From an uncultured Ilumatobacter sp. (GTDB taxonomy: Bacteria > Actinomycetota > Acidimicrobiia > Acidimicrobiales > Ilumatobacteraceae), in NCBI GenBank assembly GCA_937919625.1, contig CALFRK010000001.1, positions 21,841 through 85,840 of the forward strand: DNA of 64,000 nucleotides, given 5' to 3'. Under the pieces are notes generated by a model that saw only the letters and a program-made list of their open reading frames with translations, ran no database searches and had not been told where the DNA came from. The first letter of the stretch is position 1; every line of letters starts with the position of its first letter. Position numbers and translations under genes: made by a program. Of the stretch, positions 1 through 6,969 are shown piece by piece.

Positions 1-1
1 C

Positions 2-991
2 GACCAGACCTCGTTCGCCAAGTTCGTGCTCGCCGGAAGTGGCGCGGCAGCGGCGTTGAACTGGATCTGCGCCAATAACGTCGACAAGCCTGTCGGGGCA
101 TTGACGTATACGCAGATGCTCAACCCACACGGTGGGATCGAGTGCGATGTCACGGTCGGACGAACTGGCGAGGAGGAGTTCTACATCGTCACCGGTACGG
201 GGTTCGCGACCCACGACTTCGACTGGATCAAACGCAACATCCCACCTCATGCCGACGCCAGGCTTATCGACGTCACCTCTGGGCGGTCGGTCTTGACCGT
301 CATGGGCCCGGCGTCGCGGGCGATCCTCGCCGACCTGTCCGACGAAGACGTGAGCAACGAAGGCTTCGCGTTCGGTACATTGCGCCGTCTGTCGATCGCG
401 TCGTGCGAGGTGATGGCGTTGCGTATCACGTATGTCGGCGAGCTCGGCTACGAGCTGCACGTGCCGGTCGAGTCGGCGGCCACCGTGTACGACGCGCTGA
501 TCCTCGCCGGCGGGCGGCACGGGCTCATGAACGCCGGCTACCGGGCGATCGAGAGTTGTCGTCTCGAGAAGGGCTACCGCGCCTGGGGCAGCGATATCGG
601 GCCGGATCACACGCCGATCGAGGCCGGGCTGGCGTGGGCCGTGAAAGACCGCGGCGCGGTCGATTTCATCGGGCGCGAGGCGATCTCGGCGCAACGTGTC
701 CACGGCGTTCACAAGCGCCTCGCCGGGTTCACCACCGATCCGTCGGTGGTATTGCTCGGACGCGAGACCATCTACCGCGATGGCGAACGGGTCGGCTGGC
801 TGTCGAGCGCCGGATTCGGCTACACGGTCGATCGGTCGATCGGCTACGGCTACGTGCGTCACACTGACGGCGTGACCGCCGACTTCGTACATTCCGGTCA
901 CTACGAGCTGGAGGTGGCGACCGAGCGCGTGGCGTGCGCTGTGTCGCTGCGGCCGTTCTACGACACGCACGGCGATCGGGTCCGATCCTGA
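2..991 (+). CDS. Folate-binding aminomethyltransferase (GcvT-like) C-terminal part, 5'-truncated
   Basis: The open frame runs in from the window edge at base 2, so the start is missing; 329 residues are visible. The protein has a GcvT-type folate-binding core (VGELGYELHVP near residue 150; RLEKGYRAWGSDIGP near 190) followed by the GCV_T_C beta-barrel. The first residues read DQTSFAKF, the junction motif at which multidomain dimethylglycine/sarcosine dehydrogenases enter their folate domain, so the missing part may be an FAD domain. It resembles the C-terminal half of the complete flavoprotein at 6970-9429. In this family the domain passes the methyl-derived one-carbon unit to tetrahydrofolate. 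Whether this is a full dehydrogenase or a stand-alone transferase cannot be decided from this window. Confidence 0.85.
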   Translation, partial: DQTSFAKFVLAGSGAAAALNWICANNVDKPVGALTYTQMLNPHGGIECDVTVGRTGEEEFYIVTGTGFATHDFDWIKRNIPPHADARLIDVTSGRSVLTVMGPASRAILADLSDEDVSNEGFAFGTLRRLSIASCEVMALRITYVGELGYELHVPVESAATVYDALILAGGRHGLMNAGYRAIESCRLEKGYRAWGSDIGPDHTPIEAGLAWAVKDRGAVDFIGREAISAQRVHGVHKRLAGFTTDPSVVLLGRETIYRDGERVGWLSSAGFGYTVDRSIGYGYVRHTDGVTADFVHSGHYELEVATERVACAVSLRPFYDTHGDRVRS

Positions 992-1920
992 CTGCGCTCC
1001 CGAACGGGTTCGGTGAGATCACCCAGGCGCTCCGCACGAGCTTTCCGGATTGGTCGGCCGATGAGGTCGTGCTCGAACCTCTCGGTGGTGGGCTCACGAA
1101 CCACAACGTGCTCGTGACGGTCGCGTCGCTGGCGCCGCGGCGCTTTGTGGCCCGGCTACCCGGCGATCGAACAGAGTTGCTCGGCATCGACCGGGCCAAC
1201 GAGGCCGAGGCGGCCCGCCGCGCCGCCGACCTCGGCATCGGCCCACCGGTCTTCGGCGAACTGCTCGGAATCGGCACCCTCGTCACCGACTTCATGCCGG
1301 GCGGTCATCTTCACCACGACGACTTCGTCGCACGACTCGAGGAAGTCGTCGGTCTCATCCAGCGATTCCATCGAGCAGCACCGCTGGGCGGCGCGTTCGC
1401 GATCCATCGAGTAGTCGAACGGCACGCCAGGGATGCGTCCAATCACGGTGCCACTGTGCCGGTCGCGTTCGATGACCTGCAGGCGCTGTCGATCCGGATC
1501 GAGACCGCGTTCGCGGCGGCACCTGACGCGCTGGTGCCATGCCACAATGATCTGCTGCCCGGCAACATCCTGTTCGATGGCGACCGCACCTGGTTGCTCG
1601 ACTTCGAGTACGCCGGCATGAACGACCGCTCGTTCGATCTCGCCAACCTCTCGATCAATAACGGCTTCAGCGCCGCCGACGACGAGCGACTCCTCACGTT
1701 GTATTTCGGTTCGGTCGCCGACCGCCATCGTGCCCGACTGGCCCTCATGAAGATCATGAGCGAGTTCCGCGAAGCGATGTGGGCCATGGTGCAGCAGGCG
1801 GTCAGCACGCTCGATACCGACTTCGCTACCTACGCCGACGAGCGGCTCGGTAGTGCCCAGGCGCTCGCCTCCGGTGGCGACCTGTCGGATTTGCTACGAG
1901 CAGCATCGGCGCCGTGCTGA
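934..1920 (+). CDS. Choline kinase / aminoglycoside phosphotransferase (APH) family protein
   Basis: This is an APH/choline-kinase fold. An N-lobe with FVARLPGD and an RANEAEAARRAADLGI stretch resembles LicA/choline kinases. The Brenner-type catalytic loop is CHNDLLPGNILF, and the metal-binding WLLDFEYAGMNDRSFDLANL follows. Family members phosphorylate choline, ethanolamine or related small alcohols. With the amine-oxidising and ABC-importer neighbours, a methylated-amine substrate is plausible but is inference. The start is uncertain. GTG 934 overlaps the previous gene by 58 nt and has no well-placed Shine-Dalgarno. A CTG at 988 forms a CTGA overlap with the upstream stop and keeps the whole conserved region. 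The gene converges with the HAD gene, with 2 nt between them. Confidence 0.85.
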   Translation: MRCVAAAVLRHARRSGPILTALPNGFGEITQALRTSFPDWSADEVVLEPLGGGLTNHNVLVTVASLAPRRFVARLPGDRTELLGIDRANEAEAARRAADLGIGPPVFGELLGIGTLVTDFMPGGHLHHDDFVARLEEVVGLIQRFHRAAPLGGAFAIHRVVERHARDASNHGATVPVAFDDLQALSIRIETAFAAAPDALVPCHNDLLPGNILFDGDRTWLLDFEYAGMNDRSFDLANLSINNGFSAADDERLLTLYFGSVADRHRARLALMKIMSEFREAMWAMVQQAVSTLDTDFATYADERLGSAQALASGGDLSDLLRAASAPC

Positions 1921-1922
1921 TA

Positions 1923-2660
1923 TCAGCGCAGCGCTGAGCCGACGCCAACCTCGTCGATGCTCGACACGGTCGCATCGGAACCAGCGGCGGCGGCCGTGCC
2001 GTGGCCGACGGCGATGAACCAGGCACCTGCAGCTCGGGCCGCATTCTGGTCGGCCATCGAGTCGCCGACCAACACGATCCTGTCGGCCGGGCACCCCATC
2101 GCCTGCCCGATCCGGTGCAACCCGTCAGGGTGCGGCTTGGGGTATTCGACATCGTCGGCGGTGATCGCGACCGAGACGAGCTCGAGCACACCGACCTGTT
2201 CGAGAAAGCGAACGGTGGGCCCCCGGTCATCGCTGGTGAAGATGGCGATCTTCACCCCACGGGCGGCAAGCCGCGTGAAGATGAGACCGACATCGGCCAG
2301 CGTGACAGGGACGGTGCGGGCAACCGCCGCGTCGACCTCAGTGCGAGCACGTTCAAGCGCAGCCTCGACACCGTGCAGTGACCATCCCGCAGCGAGCAAC
2401 AGATCGCGAGTGACGTCGCCGGCAAGACCGAGCGTCCCAGCCGCGAACGTGCTGTCGGGAACGAGGCGTCCTGTGACGAGGTCCAAACCGAGAGTGTCGG
2501 ACAAGTCGTGGATCAGCCCGTCGTCGTCGCCGGCGACGGCGGCCACCCAACTCCGCGCCATCGGCCCCCACGACGAGTCGAGATCGACCAGCGTGCCGTC
2601 CTTGTCGAACACGACGACGTCGACATCGAAGTCGCGTTCGTGAACTCGAATGACAGGCAT
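1923..2660 (-). CDS. HAD-superfamily phosphatase
   Basis: The 245-residue hydrolase shows all four HAD motifs: DKDGT near residue 20 (nucleophile and acid Asp), FTSDD near 140, the Lys in YPKPHPDG and GDSMAD (acidic motif IV). An alpha-helical C1 cap separates motifs I and II, as in phosphoglycolate or beta-phosphoglucomutase-like enzymes. The open frame extends upstream into the ABC ATPase gene, but ATG 2660 (MPVIRVHERDF) lies 7 nt after that gene's stop and begins just before motif I, so it is preferred. As the last gene behind the importer, it probably dephosphorylates a metabolite linked to the imported substrate. The exact substrate is not visible. Confidence 0.88.
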   Translation of the reverse strand: MPVIRVHERDFDVDVVVFDKDGTLVDLDSSWGPMARSWVAAVAGDDDGLIHDLSDTLGLDLVTGRLVPDSTFAAGTLGLAGDVTRDLLLAAGWSLHGVEAALERARTEVDAAVARTVPVTLADVGLIFTRLAARGVKIAIFTSDDRGPTVRFLEQVGVLELVSVAITADDVEYPKPHPDGLHRIGQAMGCPADRIVLVGDSMADQNAARAAGAWFIAVGHGTAAAAGSDATVSSIDEVGVGSALR

Positions 2661-2667
2661 CGCGCCG

Positions 2668-3726
2668 TCAGGCTGCGGGCTCGAGAACCGCCCGAGCCCC
2701 ATCGAGGCCGACGGTGACGCGATCGGCGTTGTGCAGGATGCCCTCGGTCGACCCGATGATATGAACCCTGACGTGCACATCGAGCACATCCAGCCGCACG
2801 CTCACATCGGTCGACGAGCCCTGAAAGGTCTGGCCGACGATCGTGCCCGCAAGGCCGCCACCGTTGTCATCATCGGCAACGATTCTGGCATCCTCGGGCC
2901 GGACCAGCAGGTTGACCTCGGTCCCCGAAGTGAAGTCGTGCGATCGCGAAGTGGCCACCACCGTGTCGAGCACACGAACCGCCCCGGCATCGACGACGGT
3001 CGCCGGAATCTCGTTCATCGATCCGATGAACCGGGCGACAAAGGCGTTCGCCGGGTTGCCGTAAATCTCGGCGGGTGTGCCTAGCTGCTCCATTGCTCCC
3101 TGCGACATCACCGCAATGCGATCGGAGATGGCCAGCGCCTCTTCCTGGTCGTGGGTGACGAACAGTGTGGTGATCTTGAGGTCGGTCTGGATCCGGCGGA
3201 TCTCGTCGCGCAGGCTCGACCGTACTTTGGCGTCGAGCGCGCTGAGCGGTTCGTCGAGCAACAGCACCGACGGCTCGATCGCCAGCGCTCGCGCCAGTGC
3301 GACCCGCTGCTGCTGTCCCCCCGAAAGTTGGTGTGGGTACTTCGGCGCCTGGTCGCTGAGCTGAACGAGCTCGAGGATGTCGGCAACGCGACGTCGCCCT
3401 TCGGTACGGCCGACCTTGCGTGTGCGGAGACCGTATTCGACGTTGTCGGCGACGGACAGATTGGGAAACAGGCTGTAGCTCTGGAAGACCATGCCCATGT
3501 TGCGCTTGTGGGCCGGCAGGCGCGAGATGTCGTTGCCGGTCACCGAGACCGATCCGCTGTCGGCCGTCTCGAATCCGGCCGCGATGCGAAGGGCGGTCGT
3601 CTTGCCGCAGCCAGACGGGCCGAGCAAACTGATCAGTTCGCCCGGTTCGACCCGTAGGTCGAGCCCTTGCAGGGCGATCGTTGGGCCGAACGTCTTGCGT
3701 ATCTTTTGGAAGGTGAGGTCACTCAT
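2668..3726 (-). CDS. ABC transporter ATP-binding protein, PotA/FbpC type
   Basis: The 352-residue ATPase has Walker A GPSGCGKTT (residues ~36-44), the Q-loop in VFQSYSLFP, the signature LSGGQQQRVALARAL, Walker B LLLDEPLSALD and the H-loop THDQEEAL. A C-terminal ~110-residue TOBE/regulatory extension is typical of polyamine, iron and related small-molecule importers (PotA/FbpC/CysA). It energises the two permeases encoded just upstream; the gap to the previous stop is 2 nt. Substrate specificity comes from the binding protein and is not readable here. Confidence 0.95.
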   Translation of the reverse strand: MSDLTFQKIRKTFGPTIALQGLDLRVEPGELISLLGPSGCGKTTALRIAAGFETADSGSVSVTGNDISRLPAHKRNMGMVFQSYSLFPNLSVADNVEYGLRTRKVGRTEGRRRVADILELVQLSDQAPKYPHQLSGGQQQRVALARALAIEPSVLLLDEPLSALDAKVRSSLRDEIRRIQTDLKITTLFVTHDQEEALAISDRIAVMSQGAMEQLGTPAEIYGNPANAFVARFIGSMNEIPATVVDAGAVRVLDTVVATSRSHDFTSGTEVNLLVRPEDARIVADDDNGGGLAGTIVGQTFQGSSTDVSVRLDVLDVHVRVHIIGSTEGILHNADRVTVGLDGARAVLEPAA

Positions 3727-3728
3727 AG

Positions 3729-4592
3729 TCAGAACCGCGTCGTTCGTGTGATGCCGGCCGCTCGGTCGGCCTTACGGGCCGCACGCACCGCTTTCGGGCG
3801 GGCGAGGATGGTGAGGCCGCCCAGCAGGATGGTCGTGGTGATCAGGGTCAGCATTGCTAGAGCGATACCGCCTTGGGGTTCGTATCCGAAGAACTGAAAG
3901 CTGAAGACCGGGAAGGTCGGCTTGTTGAGCACGTTGGCGATCGTGAACTCGCCGAGGACGACGGTGGTGGTGAGAAACGAGGCGGAGACGAGGCTAGATG
4001 CCATGTTGGGCAGCACCGCCCGGCGAAGTGTTGTTCCCCAGCCGGCCCCGAGGCTGCGCGAAGCATCGACGAGTGTGCGTACATCGATCGCCTTGATACC
4101 GGCATCGATCGATCGATAGGTAAACGGCAACGCCATCACCACGTAGAACGGCACCAAGGCCCACTGCGAGCTGAACAGCCACCGGGCATTCGCTCGGTAG
4201 AACGCGGCGATCCCTGCCGCCAGGGCAATCGGTGGGACGACGTACGGCAACACGGTGAGGAATTCGACAAGTCCGCGCGCCTTCGGAATCCGCAAATGGA
4301 CGTACAGCGCCGTCGGCACGAGCAGCCCAAGCGTGATCGCCACGGTCGCCGCGGCGAGCTTGAGGCTGAACTGCAAAGACGGCCAGAACATCGGGTCCTC
4401 GAAGACCTTCTTGATACCATCGAGGGTCCACTTGTCGAAGACGCTCGACCAGTTGAGCAGCGGCATCGGGACCCTTTGCATCGCCTGACGTGTAGTCGAA
4501 ATGATCGGCGCGATAAAGAAGAACGCGCAGGCGATCAGCACCAGGTTGGGCCCGAGCCGCGACAGGCGCGAACGAAATGTCCGGCTGCTCAC
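3729..4592 (-). CDS. ABC transporter permease (PotC type)
   Basis: The 287-residue inner-membrane permease has about six transmembrane helices and the cytoplasmic EAA loop (DASRSLGAGWGTTLRRAVLP) that docks on the ATPase. GTG 4592 is chosen as start because it forms a GTGA overlap with the stop of the preceding permease. The longer open frame upstream is only the shadow of that gene. It acts as one half of the translocation pore with the permease at 4589-5503. Confidence 0.93.
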   Translation of the reverse strand: MSSRTFRSRLSRLGPNLVLIACAFFFIAPIISTTRQAMQRVPMPLLNWSSVFDKWTLDGIKKVFEDPMFWPSLQFSLKLAAATVAITLGLLVPTALYVHLRIPKARGLVEFLTVLPYVVPPIALAAGIAAFYRANARWLFSSQWALVPFYVVMALPFTYRSIDAGIKAIDVRTLVDASRSLGAGWGTTLRRAVLPNMASSLVSASFLTTTVVLGEFTIANVLNKPTFPVFSFQFFGYEPQGGIALAMLTLITTTILLGGLTILARPKAVRAARKADRAAGITRTTRF

Positions 4593-5503
4593 GTCGGTTG
4601 CCAGCGTTCGGCTCGTTTGCGAAGCAGGAGATACCCGCCCATCGCGACCGCGATGACGATGATCATCCCCGTTGCCAACGCGTACGGCTCGGACGACTTG
4701 CCGCCCACGTCGCCGACCAGCCCAAAGCTGATCTTGACCGGCACGACGTTGGCCTGATTGTTGAGTGCATACACCGTGGCATACGCGCTGAATGCGTTGG
4801 CGAAGAGCAGAAGGAACCCGCCCAGCATCGACGGCGCAAGCACAGGTAAGCCGACCCGCCGCCAGTACGTCCACGTCGTTCCGCCGAGATTTGACGAAGC
4901 CTCACGCCACGCCGGCTTGAGCCCGTCGATGGCCGGCAACGTGACGAGCACCATCAGCGGAATCTGAAAGTACATGTAGACGGTGACCCACCCCCAAAAC
5001 CCGGAGATGTCGAACCATCCGGTGTCGTACAGCTGGTAACCAACACCTTCGTCGATCAGCTTGGTTCCGAGCCCTTGTCGGCCGAGCAGCGTGAAGAACA
5101 GGAACGCCAGGATGACGCCGCCCATGTTGGCGGCGACACCGCTGAACGCCGCCACCAGCGAACGCAACCACTTGGGCCGTTGAGCAGTGGCGGCCGCGTA
5201 CGCGACCGCGGTCCCGATGACCACACCCAGTACGGCGGTGACCAGAGAGACCTTGGCCGAGCCGCGGAACGCCTTGCTCTCGGAACTGAGCACGTCGAAG
5301 AACGTCGACGGCGAGAATCCGCCGCCGCCCTCGCCACCGAATCCCTTCTTCACCACGCCGTAGGCGGGAAGCAGCAAGAACAGGAAGAGGAACGAGAGGA
5401 ACGGCAGGAGGCCGGCAGCGGCCGGAATTCGAACTCGGCGGCGCGGGGCGGGGACCGTGCCATCGGCACGGTCCCCGTCACGCGTGAGTGCGGTATCGCT
5501 CAA
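4589..5503 (-). CDS. ABC transporter permease (PotB type)
   Basis: The 304-residue permease has a hydrophobic first helix (LLPFLSFLFLFLLLPAYG, ~32-50), then a periplasmic loop rich in Gly, further helices and the EAA loop (EASSNLGGTTWTYWRRVGLP). It begins 10 nt after the stop of the binding-protein gene and ends in a GTGA overlap with the second permease. Codons ~10-18 contain a 12-bp perfect inverted repeat (5450-5476), listed separately, which may lower permease expression relative to the binding protein. Confidence 0.93.
   Translation of the reverse strand: MSDTALTRDGDRADGTVPAPRRRVRIPAAAGLLPFLSFLFLFLLLPAYGVVKKGFGGEGGGGFSPSTFFDVLSSESKAFRGSAKVSLVTAVLGVVIGTAVAYAAATAQRPKWLRSLVAAFSGVAANMGGVILAFLFFTLLGRQGLGTKLIDEGVGYQLYDTGWFDISGFWGWVTVYMYFQIPLMVLVTLPAIDGLKPAWREASSNLGGTTWTYWRRVGLPVLAPSMLGGFLLLFANAFSAYATVYALNNQANVVPVKISFGLVGDVGGKSSEPYALATGMIIVIAVAMGGYLLLRKRAERWQPT
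5450..5476. promoter_or_regulatory. 12-bp perfect hairpin at 5' end of permease gene
   Basis: Arms GGGGACCGTGCC (5450-5461) and GGCACGGTCCCC (5465-5476) flank a 3-nt loop. The hairpin lies 27-53 nt inside the first permease gene, immediately downstream of the binding-protein gene. Hairpins between binding-protein and permease genes often act as mRNA decay barriers or attenuators. That role here is inference. Confidence 0.6.
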
Positions 5504-5513
5504 CGTGTTCCGA

Positions 5514-6770
5514 TCAGGCGTCGGCCACCATCGGACCCCAGTTTGCCTCGATCACCGCGGTCGCGGCGGCGATCTGGTCCTGGGTGAGGAAGCTCACCTG
5601 GGCGAGCAGATCGGCCGGCGGCAGCTCGGCCTTGGCTGCCTCATCGATCAATCCAGCGGCTTCGAGCGCACCGAATCGGGCAGGCATCGCGCCGCCACCG
5701 AGATACCCGAGCGCGCCCTCGTTCGAGAGAATGTGCTCGACCCACAGCTTGCCGCACGCCTGGTTTGGCGAGTCCTTGACGACGCCCTGCGTGTAGTAAC
5801 CGCCGTACACACCATCGGATGGGAAGTTTACCTCGACGGTGTAGCCAGCGTCCTCCATCTGCTTGCGCAGGCCGGGCCAGTTGTAGCTCCAGTCGATCGC
5901 GATCGGGGTCTCACCAGAGATTACGGTGGCCTGATCGACCGAGACCGGAATCAGGTTGCCGGAGGCCTTCAGGTCGGCGAAGTACTGGATGCCAGGCAAG
6001 ATGTCGTCGGGGCTGCCGCCGCTGGCGATCGATGCCGCCATCACCCCAGCAAAGGCCGAGCCCGAGGTGCGCGGGTCGCCGTTGAGAGCGACCTTGCCCT
6101 TGTACTCCGGCTTGGCCAGATCGGCAAACGTCTTCGGCGCGTTCGGCACGATCGTGGTGTTGGTGCCGATCGAGATGATGCCGTAATAGGCGGCGATCCA
6201 GTTGCCGGCAGGATCTTTCAGGTTGGCAGGGATCTCGGCGTCGCTGGCCGGCGTGTACGGCTCCAAAAGCCCTTCATCGATGGCAATCTGGGCCTTGGCG
6301 GGGCTCACGTCGATCGAGTCGGGCATGTCGGACTGGCCAGACAGGTTGACGATTGCGTCGAGCTCTTCTTGCGATGACCCGTTCGGGTTCTGGACCGGAT
6401 GGTCGACGCCGGGATACTTGTCGCTGAACGAGGCCAGGATGCCCTTGTAGTTGGCCCATTCGTCGGGCAGGGCAATCAGGTTGACAGTGGCACCACCAGC
6501 GAGGCACTCCTGGTACAGCGCGTCGATCGGATCATCGCCGCCAGGTGCGTCGGTCGTTACCGGCGCATCGGGAGCATCGGTCGTTACCGGAGCGTCGGGA
6601 GCGTCGGGAGCGTCGGGAGCGTCGGTCGTTACCGGAGCGTCGGGAGCGTCGGTGGTTACCGGCGCATCGGTCGCTACGGGAGCATCGGTCGCATCGTCGT
6701 CGCCGCCGCATGCTGCGAGCAGCAGACCGGCAACGACGGCAATAGTCATGACCTTGTTCACGGGTCTCAT
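5514..6770 (-). CDS. Extracellular solute-binding lipoprotein (family 1)
   Basis: The 418-residue lipoprotein precursor carries a lipobox LLLAACGG (acylated Cys near residue 22), a ~50-residue low-complexity linker made of DAP/VTTDAP repeats, then a family-1 periplasmic-binding fold (NLIALPDEWANYKGI; SSQEELDAIVNLSG; WSYNWPGLRKQMEDAGY). It captures the substrate for the downstream permeases and ATPase. ATG 6770 follows an AAGGGG Shine-Dalgarno 5 nt upstream; the upstream extension of the frame has no signal features. The operon order is binding protein, permease, permease, ATPase, HAD phosphatase. Similarity to PotD/AfuA-type proteins is general and the ligand is unknown. Confidence 0.93.
   Translation of the reverse strand: MRPVNKVMTIAVVAGLLLAACGGDDDATDAPVATDAPVTTDAPDAPVTTDAPDAPDAPDAPVTTDAPDAPVTTDAPGGDDPIDALYQECLAGGATVNLIALPDEWANYKGILASFSDKYPGVDHPVQNPNGSSQEELDAIVNLSGQSDMPDSIDVSPAKAQIAIDEGLLEPYTPASDAEIPANLKDPAGNWIAAYYGIISIGTNTTIVPNAPKTFADLAKPEYKGKVALNGDPRTSGSAFAGVMAASIASGGSPDDILPGIQYFADLKASGNLIPVSVDQATVISGETPIAIDWSYNWPGLRKQMEDAGYTVEVNFPSDGVYGGYYTQGVVKDSPNQACGKLWVEHILSNEGALGYLGGGAMPARFGALEAAGLIDEAAKAELPPADLLAQVSFLTQDQIAAATAVIEANWGPMVADA
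6543..6690 (-). repeat. Coding tandem repeats (DAP / VTTDAP linker)
   Basis: Repeated 9- to 15-nt units (GGAGCGTCG on the + strand) encode about fifteen Asp-Ala-Pro units separated by Val-Thr-Thr. They form the flexible spacer between lipid anchor and binding domain. Such repeats are prone to length variation by slippage. Confidence 0.85.
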
Positions 6771-6791
6771 TGGTATCCCCTTATGCGTTAG

Positions 6792-6820
6792 GACGCGCTG
6801 TCGCGTCGCCGAGGACTCTA
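6792..6820 (-). promoter_or_regulatory. Promoter/operator of the ABC importer operon
   Basis: On the minus strand a TAGAGT -10 box (6820-6815) is followed by a perfect inverted repeat GACGCG-CTGT-CGCGTC (6807-6792) that starts at about the expected transcription start, 22 nt upstream of the binding-protein ATG. It is a candidate operator or 5'-hairpin for this operon. Confidence 0.45.
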
Positions 6821-6957
6821 GCCCTATCCGCACGACACGCAGGCAACGGGCGGAAAACAGCAGGTGAACATCTGTGCCGGCGGATCACGCCGGCGTGTGC
6901 GACTTTCGTCAGCATCGATCGCCGTTGCGAACGCGGTCCCTAAGCCGTGCCGGTCCG

Positions 6958-6963
6958 TAGCAT
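6958..6963 (+). promoter_or_regulatory. -10 box TAGCAT, leaderless
   Basis: TAGCAT ends 6 nt before ATG 6970, so the transcript would begin at the start codon. Confidence 0.55.
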
Positions 6964-6969
6964 GGTCTG

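Noticed and set aside
5457..6377. 306-codon plus-strand frame opposite the binding-protein gene
   Set aside because: Antisense shadow. The binding protein has lipobox, linker and domain, while this frame has no ribosome site or family marks.
6543..6690. Short tandem repeats considered as a CRISPR array
   Set aside because: Units are 9-15 nt, contiguous and in frame, encoding a DAP-rich linker. There are no spacers.
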